The notes under the pieces: model-generated
The model's database searches: none
What the model was told of the DNA's origin: nothing
Seen by the model: the letters and a program-made list of their open reading frames with translations, nothing else
Shown: in pieces, positions 1 to 4,447 of the stretch
Layout of the letters: each line of letters opens with the position of its first letter
How positions within the stretch are numbered: the stretch's first letter is position 1
Program-made: the position numbers and the translations under genes
NCBI GenBank assembly: GCA_028866335.1
Contig: JAGWIL010000074.1
Span: 1 to 7,169, forward strand
Reading direction: 5' to 3'
Origin: Rhodospirillales bacterium
Lineage (GTDB): Bacteria > Pseudomonadota > Alphaproteobacteria > Acetobacterales > Acetobacteraceae
Length of the DNA stretch: 7,169 bases

Positions 1-114
1 CTTAACCCAAATGCGTCGCATGATCCGCGAGCCTGCGGTAGAAACGTCCGGCATATCCCGCTGGCACTGCCCGCCAATCAGATGCATGCACGCGCGGCAC
101 TGCGGCTCTTTCAT
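1..114 (-). CDS. Cys-containing small protein, 3' end beyond window
   Basis: The first 38 codons are visible and the frame is still open at the window edge. The ATG overlaps the TGA of the upstream gene as ATGA (111-114), the coupling used throughout this operon, which is the main reason to believe it. The peptide begins MKEPQCRAC and has Cys6, Cys9 and Cys17 (C-x2-C-x7-C), so a small zinc-binding fold is possible if a fourth ligand lies beyond the edge. I do not recognise the family. It is the last visible gene of the leftward operon. Confidence 0.6.
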   Translation of the reverse strand, partial: MKEPQCRACMHLIGGQCQRDMPDVSTAGSRIMRRIWVK

Positions 115-311
115 TTCGCTTCGCCCGGTGGGCCAAAGCAAACTACGAATCCGCTTTCGACATGCCGGTATGCGGCGGACGGATAGCAGCTGTTTACGTC
201 TTGCGCGTCCTTGACAACGCGCGCCAGCACTTCGTCACGCCGGCCGACGCTCATGCCCCATACGAACGTGCAAGAGGACAGTAATACCGCGAAGATTACG
301 GCGCCGCGCAT
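111..311 (-). CDS. Small probable lipoprotein or membrane-anchored protein
   Basis: This predicted 66-aa protein starts MRGAVIFAVLLSSC: a short hydrophobic stretch ending in a lipobox-like L-S-S-C at residues 11-14, with Thr next to the Cys. That fits lipoprotein export; a plain N-terminal membrane anchor is the alternative, since the signal is short and has one Arg. Cys42 and Cys58 in the rest could form a disulfide if the protein is periplasmic. The chosen ATG (311-309) overlaps the upstream TGA as TGATG and has GGTGG just in front. An in-frame ATG four codons earlier (323) is possible but would put a Glu near the signal. Function is unknown. Small phage envelope lipoproteins sometimes act in superinfection exclusion, which is only a suggestion here. 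Confidence 0.6.
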   Translation of the reverse strand: MRGAVIFAVLLSSCTFVWGMSVGRRDEVLARVVKDAQDVNSCYPSAAYRHVESGFVVCFGPPGEAK

Positions 312-574
312 CAGTTCCACCATTCATCGCCGCGCTTGTCCTCGCCTCTCGCCTGCGCTGCCGTGACGTGCTTGCCGCTCGGCAATACGTAGCGCATCGC
401 GCCGCTCATCATTTCCGGCTCCGGCAAGCCTTCCTTGCTCATGACCAGCTCACGCGCGCCGTCAACGTTGATGCGAACCCGTAGCGCCACCGGGCAAAGG
501 ATGCCGCGCGCTTTCAGATGCGGCACGATGCCGCGGGCTGTTACCGTTCCTTGAAATTTCTGCATTTCTCCCAC
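311..574 (-). CDS. Hypothetical phage protein, 87 aa, GTG start
   Basis: I do not recognise this protein. The frame is open up to 742, but the upstream part only shadows the nuclease gene. A GTG at 574-572 has AGGAG seven bases in front of it. The ATG three codons later (565) has only a GGGAG two bases away, so GTG is the better start and gives 87 aa beginning (M)GEMQKFQG. The gene starts 13 bases after the TAG of the nuclease gene and ends in a TGATG junction with the lipoprotein gene. The protein appears soluble, with a beta-rich looking middle (VALRVRINVDG) and a charged C terminus ending in EWWN. No signal or membrane segment is seen. Confidence 0.6.
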   Translation of the reverse strand: MGEMQKFQGTVTARGIVPHLKARGILCPVALRVRINVDGARELVMSKEGLPEPEMMSGAMRYVLPSGKHVTAAQARGEDKRGDEWWN

Positions 575-587
575 TTTGATTCTCCTG

Positions 588-878
588 CTATGCGACTTTG
601 AGAATGCCGCGTTCGAAAAGCTCTGCCACAGTTGACCTGTGGGCGGATTCCCACGCCTCCACGCGCTCTTGCCTCGGCGCGTCTTTTCCTTGATCCATCC
701 AGCTATGGCAGCGCCAGCAGAGCGCGGCAATCCTGTAATCACTCGCTTTTATGCCCCGGCCTTTCGCATCCCTGAGCTGGTTTGAATGCGCAGCGCATAC
801 GGTTCCATCCTCGGCGCCGCAGCGCTGGCATGGCAGTTCGCGCACACGTACTAGCAGCTTGGGGCTGCGCCAATTCAT
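588..878 (-). CDS. YbcO/DUF1364-like HNH-type nuclease
   Basis: This 96-aa protein has a treble-clef/HNH layout: C17-x2-C20, then C28-A-A-H31, then C54-x2-C57-H58. The pattern of an N-terminal Cys pair, a central AH, a Gly/Lys-rich loop and a late CxxCH followed by an acidic residue (D62) is that of the YbcO/DUF1364 and NinG/Rap-type small nucleases of lambdoid phages. Such proteins are thought to cut branched or structured DNA. The ATG overlaps the TGA of the exonuclease gene (ATGA, 875-878), so it probably works with the exonuclease and annealing protein. The exact Pfam family is uncertain. The alternative is a non-catalytic zinc-binding protein. Confidence 0.65.
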   Translation of the reverse strand: MNWRSPKLLVRVRELPCQRCGAEDGTVCAAHSNQLRDAKGRGIKASDYRIAALCWRCHSWMDQGKDAPRQERVEAWESAHRSTVAELFERGILKVA

Positions 879-1504
879 GCGGCGGCCTGCGTAACGAGGT
901 CAAAAAGCGCGTCTACTTCCGCAAGGAATTTCAGCGCCTCCAATTCCGTCTTGTCGATTTCCTCGGCGGTTGGCGTGAAACGGCGGACGAACAGCTGCGG
1001 CCCAGTTTGTATGCGAGGGTCGAATGCCACGAAATCAACCCACTTGCGTTTCGTGACGGCAAGTTGCGCCAGCATTTGCGGCTTATGTTCTTCCGGCACC
1101 GCTCCGTCGCGTAGCCAAGTTATGTACTTGGCTGTCGTCGGACATTTCACTTCGATAAGTCCATCGCGGCCGACTTGCCGATCTGGCGTCGCGCCAAACA
1201 TTTCGATGGTGTCGTGTAGGTAAAACCCGCTGGCGTCGCAGATGATCCCGGTTTCTGCCTCGTATGCTTCGACGGCGCCGGCCTCGTTGTCGATGCCCCA
1301 TTGCATTGCGGGGGTCACGAAATGGTCAACGGCGACGCCGCTCATGCGCTCGGCGACTAGCTCAATCAGGTAGCGGCCGCGCGCGGCGCCCGGCTTGCCG
1401 TTTTTGAGAACGTCGAGAACGTCTTTCATGCGCGAGGCGGTCAGGCAGCCGCGCCGCGCGGCTACCCATTGCGGCGTGTTAGGGGCGGCCTCAAGCATCG
1501 GCAT
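875..1504 (-). CDS. YqaJ/lambda-type 5'-3' exonuclease (viral recombinase)
   Basis: At 209 aa this is close to lambda exonuclease (226 aa). In order it shows the N-terminal QW-x3-R-x-G-x2-TAS motif (12-24), Glu74 in GIDNE, GATPD ending in Asp108, and IEVKCP with Glu118 and Lys120. The Asp108-x9-Glu118-x-Lys120 spacing equals lambda Exo D119-E129-K131. Gln143 and Gln147 follow in the KPQMLAQL helix. These form the metal site of the PD-(D/E)XK YqaJ family, which resects double-stranded ends to leave a 3' single strand for a partner annealing protein. The start at 1504 has GGAG seven bases upstream, within the end of the RecT-like gene (14-base overlap). The pair forms a two-component phage recombination system. 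Confidence 0.92.
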   Translation of the reverse strand: MPMLEAAPNTPQWVAARRGCLTASRMKDVLDVLKNGKPGAARGRYLIELVAERMSGVAVDHFVTPAMQWGIDNEAGAVEAYEAETGIICDASGFYLHDTIEMFGATPDRQVGRDGLIEVKCPTTAKYITWLRDGAVPEEHKPQMLAQLAVTKRKWVDFVAFDPRIQTGPQLFVRRFTPTAEEIDKTELEALKFLAEVDALFDLVTQAAA

Positions 1505-2213
1505 GGTTAAGCTCCGTGTCCGCTGCCATCAGTTCCGCCCGCGCGTCGTCAGGCATGTTGGCAATGGCTTTCAAGTCTTCGTGTCGCGCCGCCAGCGCCT
1601 TGCGTTCGTCCTTGCGGATCATTCCCCAGAACGTCGCGTATTCCTCGGCTCCTGCATACGCAGCACGCTTGGCCTTTTCGACCAGTTCCGGGGGCGCGTC
1701 GGCGGCAGCCGGCAGCGGCGCAAGCTGCACCATTTGCGCGGGCGTCATGTCTTGCATTTCCTCTACCGTGTAAACGCCTGTGGCGATGCCGGGATACACG
1801 GTGCGCACGCCCTCGCTGATGCACCGGCTGCGCAGCATGGCGCGCGGGTAATTTTTCCAGTTGTCTTTGCCGGCGAGGCCGATTCGCTTGGCCTGCTCAA
1901 TAGTCCAAGCGACGGCGACGCTGCCGCCCTGTGGGTGGGAGAAAACGCCGGTAACGGCCGTATCGGTGTATTGGTCCCACCGCACCGATCCTCCGGCCTT
2001 TTGAAAGCGCGCCAGCATCGCGTCGGCTTTCATTGCCGGCCGACCCTGGACAATGTGGAATTCCTGAATCGCTTTTGCCGGATGCATTCCCTCGGCTTCG
2101 CAAAGCGCCATCAGGGCTAGCGCTTGGTCGGCGGTCTTGACGCCGAATAGGCCGCTTTTAACAAACGCTTCCGCAAGCGCCTGCTGTTGTTGGAACGGAA
2201 CGATATTGCTCAT
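1491..2213 (-). CDS. RecT-type single-strand annealing protein
   Basis: The start at 2213 gives 240 aa and has AGGGGG four bases upstream; the open frame above it (to 2474) is a shadow of neighbouring genes. The N-terminal half carries the RecT-like pattern: a helical start, AEGMHPAKAIQEFHIVQGRPAMKAD (split here as AEGMHPAKAI at 40-49 and IVQGRPAMKAD at 54-64), a hydrophobic strand with GGSVRW (74-79), and the core YPRAMLRSRCISEGVR (122-137) leading to YPGIATGVYT. The C-terminal part is helical (EEYATFWGMIRKDER, 190-204). RecT/Red-beta-type proteins bind and anneal single strands. The adjacent YqaJ exonuclease supports this role strongly. The exact subfamily cannot be fixed by eye. Confidence 0.8.
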   Translation of the reverse strand: MSNIVPFQQQQALAEAFVKSGLFGVKTADQALALMALCEAEGMHPAKAIQEFHIVQGRPAMKADAMLARFQKAGGSVRWDQYTDTAVTGVFSHPQGGSVAVAWTIEQAKRIGLAGKDNWKNYPRAMLRSRCISEGVRTVYPGIATGVYTVEEMQDMTPAQMVQLAPLPAAADAPPELVEKAKRAAYAGAEEYATFWGMIRKDERKALAARHEDLKAIANMPDDARAELMAADTELNHADA

Positions 2214-2221
2214 TGATCCCC

Positions 2222-2335
2222 CTAGAAATTGAATGCGGCAAGGAACGCAAAGACCACGATCCATACCCAAGCGCCGGCAACGCAGCCGAGAACGATGCCG
2301 CGCCATGCGCCGAGCGGGTCGTCGCGTTCGTTCAT
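2222..2335 (-). CDS. 37-aa single-pass membrane protein
   Basis: This short ORF fills the gap between the coiled-coil gene and the RecT-like gene. Its ATG overlaps the upstream TGA as ATGA (2332-2335), and its TAG lies 8 bases before the RecT-like start; that TAG supplies the first bases of the RecT-like ribosome binding site. The peptide has a charged head [13 protein letters not shown] followed by one hydrophobic helix rich in V, A, W and F (about residues 14-35), ending almost at the stop. That predicts an inner-membrane one-helix protein with the acidic N terminus as its only soluble part. Small one-helix proteins with such a head occur in early regions of proteobacterial prophages. Function is unknown. 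Confidence 0.65.
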   Translation of the reverse strand: MNERDDPLGAWRGIVLGCVAGAWVWIVVFAFLAAFNF

Positions 2336-2520
2336 TGCTCAATCTTGGCAAGCAACGCACGAGCTGCGCTATCTGCTGCCGCATATCGCAACATTGCCCG
2401 AACGTCGTTAATGCCAAGCGCGCTGTAATCTGCCGCCGCAAGGTATTCGCGGAGCGCCGCCACAAGCTCGTCACGCTGCTGGCGCAGCCCTTCCATGGTT
2501 GCCGCTTGTTCGATAGTCAT
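2332..2520 (-). CDS. Small helical/coiled-coil phage protein, 62 aa
   Basis: The start at 2520 (MTIEQAATM) has AGGA about seven bases upstream and overlaps the TGA of the pentapeptide gene as ATGA, so it is preferred over the longer frame to 2577. The protein is all-helical by eye: a heptad-like [20 protein letters not shown] (residues 9-28), a short break, then a second Ala-rich helix ending [10 protein letters not shown]. This LRxQRDELxAALRE pattern recurs in small proteins of many phage early operons, where it has no assigned function. It has no signal or membrane segment, and coiled-coil dimerisation is likely. Confidence 0.65.
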   Translation of the reverse strand: MTIEQAATMEGLRQQRDELVAALREYLAAADYSALGINDVRAMLRYAAADSAARALLAKIEQ

Positions 2521-3182
2521 GCGATTTCCTTTATTCCCGCATGCGCAGCGCACATCGCCAGCAACGGCAGCCGCCACACGCGCCAGAAAGCCAACGCATT
2601 TGACGACATAGCGCCAATCCGCGAATCATCGAACGCTTGCCATTCGGCGAACGTGTGCCGTTGGCATCCGATCCGCATGTAGTTGTCGGAAATCAGCACC
2701 GGCCAAATCAGGTTATTGATTTGCAGCGGAGTCTTCGTGAGCTTTTCGCCGTCCAGGTTCGCGCCGTCCAGGTTCGCGCCGTACAGGTTCGCGCCGCGCA
2801 GGTTCGCGCCGCACAGGTTCGCGCCGTACAGGTTCGCGCCGTACAGGTTCGCGCCGTCCAGGTTCGCGCCGCGCAGGTTCGCGCCGCACAGGTTCGCGCC
2901 GTCCAGGTTCGCGCCGTCCAGGTTCGCGCCGTACAGGTTCGCGCCGCGCAGGTTCGCGCCGTACAGGTTCGCGCCGTACAGGTTCGCGCCGTCCAGGTTC
3001 GCGCCGTCCAGGTTCGCGCCGTCCAGGTTCGCGCCGTCCAGGTTCGCGCCGTCCAGGTTCGCGCCGTTTTTAACGGCGGATTCCAATGCTGCGCGCACAG
3101 CCAATCCGCTTTGAATATAGTCCGGCAATTCGGCCGTGAAAATTACGGCGTCGGTATAGCGATGCTTTATTTCGTGTTTCAT
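2517..3182 (-). CDS. Pentapeptide-repeat protein with 21 GANLX repeats
   Basis: This 221-aa protein has three parts. Residues 1-39 ([20 protein letters not shown]...[14 protein letters not shown]) are a cap of the type seen on phage pentapeptide proteins. Residues 40-144 are 21 uninterrupted repeats of G-A-N-L-X, with X being D, Y, C or R. Residues 145-221 form a C-terminal domain with [19 protein letters not shown] and a Trp-rich helix. The repeats should fold as a right-handed quadrilateral beta-helix of about five coils with Leu and Ala inside. Some family members mimic DNA and bind gyrase, but nothing here proves that. The start at 3182 overlaps the upstream TGA (ATGA) and follows GGTGGTGG. 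An in-frame start at 3224 would overlap the upstream gene by 46 bases and is less likely. Confidence 0.9.
   Translation of the reverse strand: MKHEIKHRYTDAVIFTAELPDYIQSGLAVRAALESAVKNGANLDGANLDGANLDGANLDGANLDGANLYGANLYGANLRGANLYGANLDGANLDGANLCGANLRGANLDGANLYGANLYGANLCGANLRGANLYGANLDGANLDGEKLTKTPLQINNLIWPVLISDNYMRIGCQRHTFAEWQAFDDSRIGAMSSNALAFWRVWRLPLLAMCAAHAGIKEIA
2751..3065 (-). repeat. Tandem 15-bp repeat, 21 copies, coding pentapeptides
   Basis: There are 21 head-to-tail copies of a 15-bp unit (minus strand GGCGCGAACCTGNNC), 315 bp in all. By eye, the first 12 bases and the final C are identical in every copy. Only the first two bases of the last codon vary, giving GAC, TAC, CGC or TGC. Because 15 is a multiple of three, every reading frame stays open across the array, which explains the long frames on both strands here. 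It is part of the pentapeptide gene, not a CRISPR array. Confidence 0.97.
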
Positions 3183-3424
3183 GCCACCACCATAAGGTTG
3201 TTGTGCGGTTGTTTCGTCACACATTCGAGAAGGTCATCGGCGCTCAAGTCGGCAAGGTCCGCTTGGTCAATGAGGTAGCGCAGCAGTTGCGATTGCCGTT
3301 CACGGTCATTGCCGAACCACATAATCAGGTCGTCGGCGGTAACGGTCGGCGGCGTGTCGTCGTCGATGCACGGCGGCTCTTGCCTGTCGTATGCCGCCTG
3401 CGCCCTTGCGTATCCGTCATCCAT
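3179..3424 (-). CDS. Acidic early phage protein, 81 aa, first gene of leftward operon
   Basis: The start at 3424 ([18 protein letters not shown]) has GGAG seven bases upstream and lies about 26 bases downstream of the predicted transcription start. The N-terminal third is Asp/Pro-rich and probably flexible. Residues about 30-68 are helical with a Leu-rich stretch ([20 protein letters not shown]). A YxxAxxAYDxxxPP-type N terminus occurs in small proteins of other phage early operons, where the function is unknown. As the first gene after the leftward promoter it holds the position of lambda N, but no Arg-rich RNA-binding motif is present, so I do not call it an antiterminator. Confidence 0.7.
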   Translation of the reverse strand: MDDGYARAQAAYDRQEPPCIDDDTPPTVTADDLIMWFGNDRERQSQLLRYLIDQADLADLSADDLLECVTKQPHNNLMVVA

Positions 3425-3456
3425 TTGCTTGCTCCGTGTCGATCAATCTGGAACGA

Positions 3457-3485
3457 AGTATGGCAATAGATGGCCTGCCTGTCAA
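3457..3485 (-). promoter_or_regulatory. Leftward early promoter (PL-like)
   Basis: On the minus strand there is a perfect -35 TTGACA (3480-3485), a 17-base spacer and a -10 CATACT (3457-3462, 4 of 6 to TATAAT). Transcription would start near 3450, leaving a leader of about 26 bases with the GGAG of the first gene. Two operator-like dyads touch both boxes, so a repressor bound there would block RNA polymerase. No competing sigma70-like pair of this quality is seen between 3425 and 3558. Confidence 0.8.
3462..3475. promoter_or_regulatory. Operator-like dyad, promoter spacer site (OL1)
   Basis: GGCAATAGATGGCC matches the imperfect palindrome GGCMATATATKGCC at 13 of 14 positions. It lies in the spacer of the leftward promoter and shares one base with the -10 box. 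A second copy starts 23 bp away. It is the predicted binding site of the HTH repressor and/or the Cro-like protein. Confidence 0.7.
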
Positions 3486-3498
3486 GCAATATATGGCC
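3485..3498. promoter_or_regulatory. Operator-like dyad upstream of -35 (OL2)
   Basis: AGCAATATATGGCC matches the 14-bp dyad consensus at 13 of 14 positions. It shares one base with the -35 box and lies just upstream of it. It starts 23 bp from OL1, about two helical turns, which would put two repressor dimers on one face of the DNA. Confidence 0.7.
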
Positions 3499-3508
3499 AA
3501 TTACGGAC

Positions 3509-3541
3509 AAAAAAATGCACCGACCGACTAACGGACGATGC
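3509..3541 (-). terminator. Intrinsic terminator of the repressor transcript
   Basis: On the minus strand a hairpin forms from GCATCGTCCG, loop TTAGT and CGGTCGGTGC (10-bp stem with one mismatch and one G-T pair). It is followed by A and seven T. It begins 17 bases after the stop codon of the ORF ending at 3559 and ends before the leftward promoter. It therefore keeps repressor transcription in the lysogen from reading into the leftward operon. Its position also supports the ORF ending at 3559 being part of the repressor transcript. Confidence 0.82.
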
Positions 3542-3558
3542 GATGACTGGAAGCGATT

Positions 3559-3891
3559 TCAGAGGCCGGCGCCGATTTCCTGCAGGAGTTCCGTTAGGAG
3601 TGCGAACAGTTGCGGCGTACCGTAGCCTGGCGCTATGACGTTAACAATGTCCGGGGCGCTGTAGAGGATGGCGCCGTACATGATGCCAGCTAGGCGCCCA
3701 TCCCGGGCCGCCAAAAGCAATGCTTCGCAGGCTTCGATTAGCTCCCGCTGGCCTTGCGGCGTGCTGCTGCGGGCTTGATCTGCCGTCCACGGATCAACGA
3801 GCTTGAGGCGGAATGGGTAGACAGCGCTACTCGCTGGCTCATTCTCACCATTGTCATTGCAATCTCTGAATCCGTCGCGAGGAATTCCCAC
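3559..3891 (-). CDS. ORF overlapping the repressor: separate gene or frameshifted repressor C-terminus
   Basis: From about 3840 down to the TGA at 3559 this frame has good codon use and a protein-like sequence. It includes YPFRLKLVDPW, STPQGQRELIEACEALLLAARDGRL and a hydrophobic end closing with LFALLTELLQEI. The only plausible in-frame start is a GTG at 3891 with a weak GGGA upstream, giving 110 aa and an overlap of about 154 bases with the repressor gene; its first 20 or so residues look like out-of-frame translation. Two readings fit: an independent gene with an unusual start, or the real C-terminal half of the repressor joined by a -1 frame change (native or by mutation or sequencing error) near 3840-3880. 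PxGQRELIE resembles the end helices of short phage repressors. Its stop sits just before the terminator. Function unknown. Confidence 0.55.
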   Translation of the reverse strand: MGIPRDGFRDCNDNGENEPASSAVYPFRLKLVDPWTADQARSSTPQGQRELIEACEALLLAARDGRLAGIMYGAILYSAPDIVNVIAPGYGTPQLFALLTELLQEIGAGL

Positions 3892-4097
3892 GTCTGCATC
3901 CCGAAATATTCCGCGACCGTCGATATTGCCCTGAGCGTCGGATTGCCGCGGCCACCCATTAGCCTGCCTAGTGTGCCATCGCTAATGTCGCCGCCCATTG
4001 CTCGGATGCCGTTGTAGAGCTGTTCGCGGTTCAGTCCTCGGGCCTGCATTAGCGCCCGCATCCTGATTCCAATATCGACAACCAGATCCCTCTGCAT
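3738..4097 (-). CDS. XRE-type HTH repressor (CI-like)
   Basis: This 119-aa reading frame runs leftward, divergent from the Cro-like gene, in the position of a phage immunity repressor. Residues 8-34 (IGIRMRALMQARGLNREQL...) are the first helices of an XRE helix-turn-helix. SDGTLGRLMGGRGNPTLRAISTVAEYFGMQTWEFL (39-73; shown as SDGTLGRLMGG and NPTLRAISTVAEYFG) covers the recognition helix and the usual closing helices. The start at 4097 follows a GGGG-rich ribosome site; the frame up to 4178 would run into the operator region. After about residue 76 the sequence turns Ser/Arg-rich with poorer codons and stops at 3738, while a better coding frame runs alongside. No LexA-like Ser/Lys peptidase domain is seen, so RecA-induced self-cleavage is unlikely. 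Confidence 0.75.
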   Translation of the reverse strand: MQRDLVVDIGIRMRALMQARGLNREQLYNGIRAMGGDISDGTLGRLMGGRGNPTLRAISTVAEYFGMQTWEFLATDSEIAMTMVRMSQRVALSTHSASSSLIRGRQIKPAAARRKASGS

Positions 4098-4121
4098 TAC
4101 CCCACCCCCGGCATTATTTTT

Positions 4122-4137
4122 TGTATCTTTAGACACA
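4122..4137. promoter_or_regulatory. Imperfect dyad in the repressor leader
   Basis: TGTATC-TTTA-GACACA is an inverted repeat with 5 of 6 arm positions paired, 25 bp upstream of the repressor start. Outer 7-bp arms CCCCCGG (4105-4111) and CCGGGGG (4149-4155) share almost the same centre. The sequence differs from the GGC-type operators, so it may bind another regulator or fold in the RNA leader. It could also be chance. Confidence 0.3.
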
Positions 4138-4159
4138 GTAATGGTATACCGGGGGCTTT

Positions 4160-4173
4160 GGCAATTCGTGGCT
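4160..4173. promoter_or_regulatory. Operator-like dyad upstream of cro -35 (OR1, weaker)
   Basis: GGCAATTCGTGGCT matches the dyad consensus at 10 of 14, keeping the GGCAAT and TGGC ends. It is the weakest of the four sites. It counts because it starts 23 bp before the next site and shares one base with the -35 box, exactly as OL2 does at the leftward promoter. Confidence 0.5.
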
Positions 4174-4201
4174 TGCATCGGCGGCCATATAGTGCCAAAA
4201 T
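4173..4201 (+). promoter_or_regulatory. Rightward early promoter (PR-like), placed by operator geometry
   Basis: The -35 is TTGCAT (4173-4178, 3 of 6), the spacer is 17 bases and the -10 is CAAAAT (4196-4201, 4 of 6). Taken alone the boxes are weak. They are placed here because each touches an operator by one base, the same arrangement as at the leftward promoter. Transcription would start near 4208, at the A of the cro ATG. A TATAGT at 4188-4193 is a rival -10 but has no -35 at a normal distance. Confidence 0.5.
4183..4196. promoter_or_regulatory. Operator-like dyad in cro promoter spacer (OR2)
   Basis: GGCCATATAGTGCC matches the dyad consensus (read in the other orientation of the imperfect palindrome) at 13 of 14. 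It ends 11 bases before the cro ATG and occupies the promoter spacer as OL1 does. Binding here would repress the rightward operon. Confidence 0.65.
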
Positions 4202-4207
4202 AGCGGC

Positions 4208-4447
4208 ATGGTCCCCGACATTCCCGAATTGATCCGCGCGCGGATTCCGCCCCGCTCTATAGCTTCAATCGCCCGCGACACGGGCATGAGCTATTTCTGG
4301 CTAGTGCGATTTGCCAGAGGCGAAATGCGGAACCCGACTTGGAACAACCTCAAGCAGCTGTCCGATTTTCTGGACGAGCCATCCCCCCGTAAACGCCGCA
4401 CACGCGGCAAAGGCAGCGCGAATGGCAACAGCAAACCGCGGCGGTGA
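4208..4447 (+). CDS. Cro-like HTH regulator
   Basis: This 79-aa protein opens the rightward operon and is divergent from the repressor, the position of lambda cro. Residues 17-39 (SIASIARDTGMSYFWLVRFARGE) fit a helix-turn-helix: helix SIASIARDT, turn GMS, recognition helix YFWLVRFARG. A short helix follows (NNLKQLSDFLD) and then a very basic tail (61-79, RKRRTRGKG...). Start: there is no Shine-Dalgarno sequence before the ATG, and the predicted promoter starts transcription at about the ATG itself, so the mRNA may be leaderless. It probably binds the same dyads as the repressor and shuts early transcription. It overlaps the next gene by 26 bases. Confidence 0.75.
   Translation: MVPDIPELIRARIPPRSIASIARDTGMSYFWLVRFARGEMRNPTWNNLKQLSDFLDEPSPRKRRTRGKGSANGNSKPRR

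Noticed and set aside
1395..2120. 241-aa plus-strand ORF
   Set aside because: It is antisense to the exonuclease and RecT-like genes, and its composition is typical of a reverse-frame shadow.
2214..2474. N-terminal extension of the RecT-like protein to 2474
   Set aside because: The extension is Arg-rich and covers two other genes. A strong AGGGGG precedes the ATG at 2213.
2751..3065. CRISPR array
   Set aside because: Repeats are 15 bp, contiguous and without spacers, and they encode pentapeptides in frame.
2751..3065. Target of a diversity-generating retroelement, since the variable codon is NNC
   Set aside because: The invariant AAC codon in every repeat would also be mutated by adenine-directed mutagenesis, but it is unchanged in all 21. 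No reverse transcriptase or template repeat is in the window.
2637..3278. Long plus-strand frames across the pentapeptide array (repeating VQVRA and RFAPS-type peptides)
   Set aside because: They exist only because a 15-bp repeat keeps all frames open. They have no ribosome site, no family resemblance, and run against the direction of the operon.
3850..3891. Programmed -1 frameshift signal in the repressor
   Set aside because: No X-XXY-YYZ slippery heptamer or following strong hairpin is seen. The frame switch is therefore reported as unexplained, not as programmed.
4188..4193. TATAGT as the -10 box of the cro promoter
   Set aside because: No -35-like sequence lies 16-18 bases upstream (TTCGTG only), while the CAAAAT box matches the geometry of the leftward promoter.
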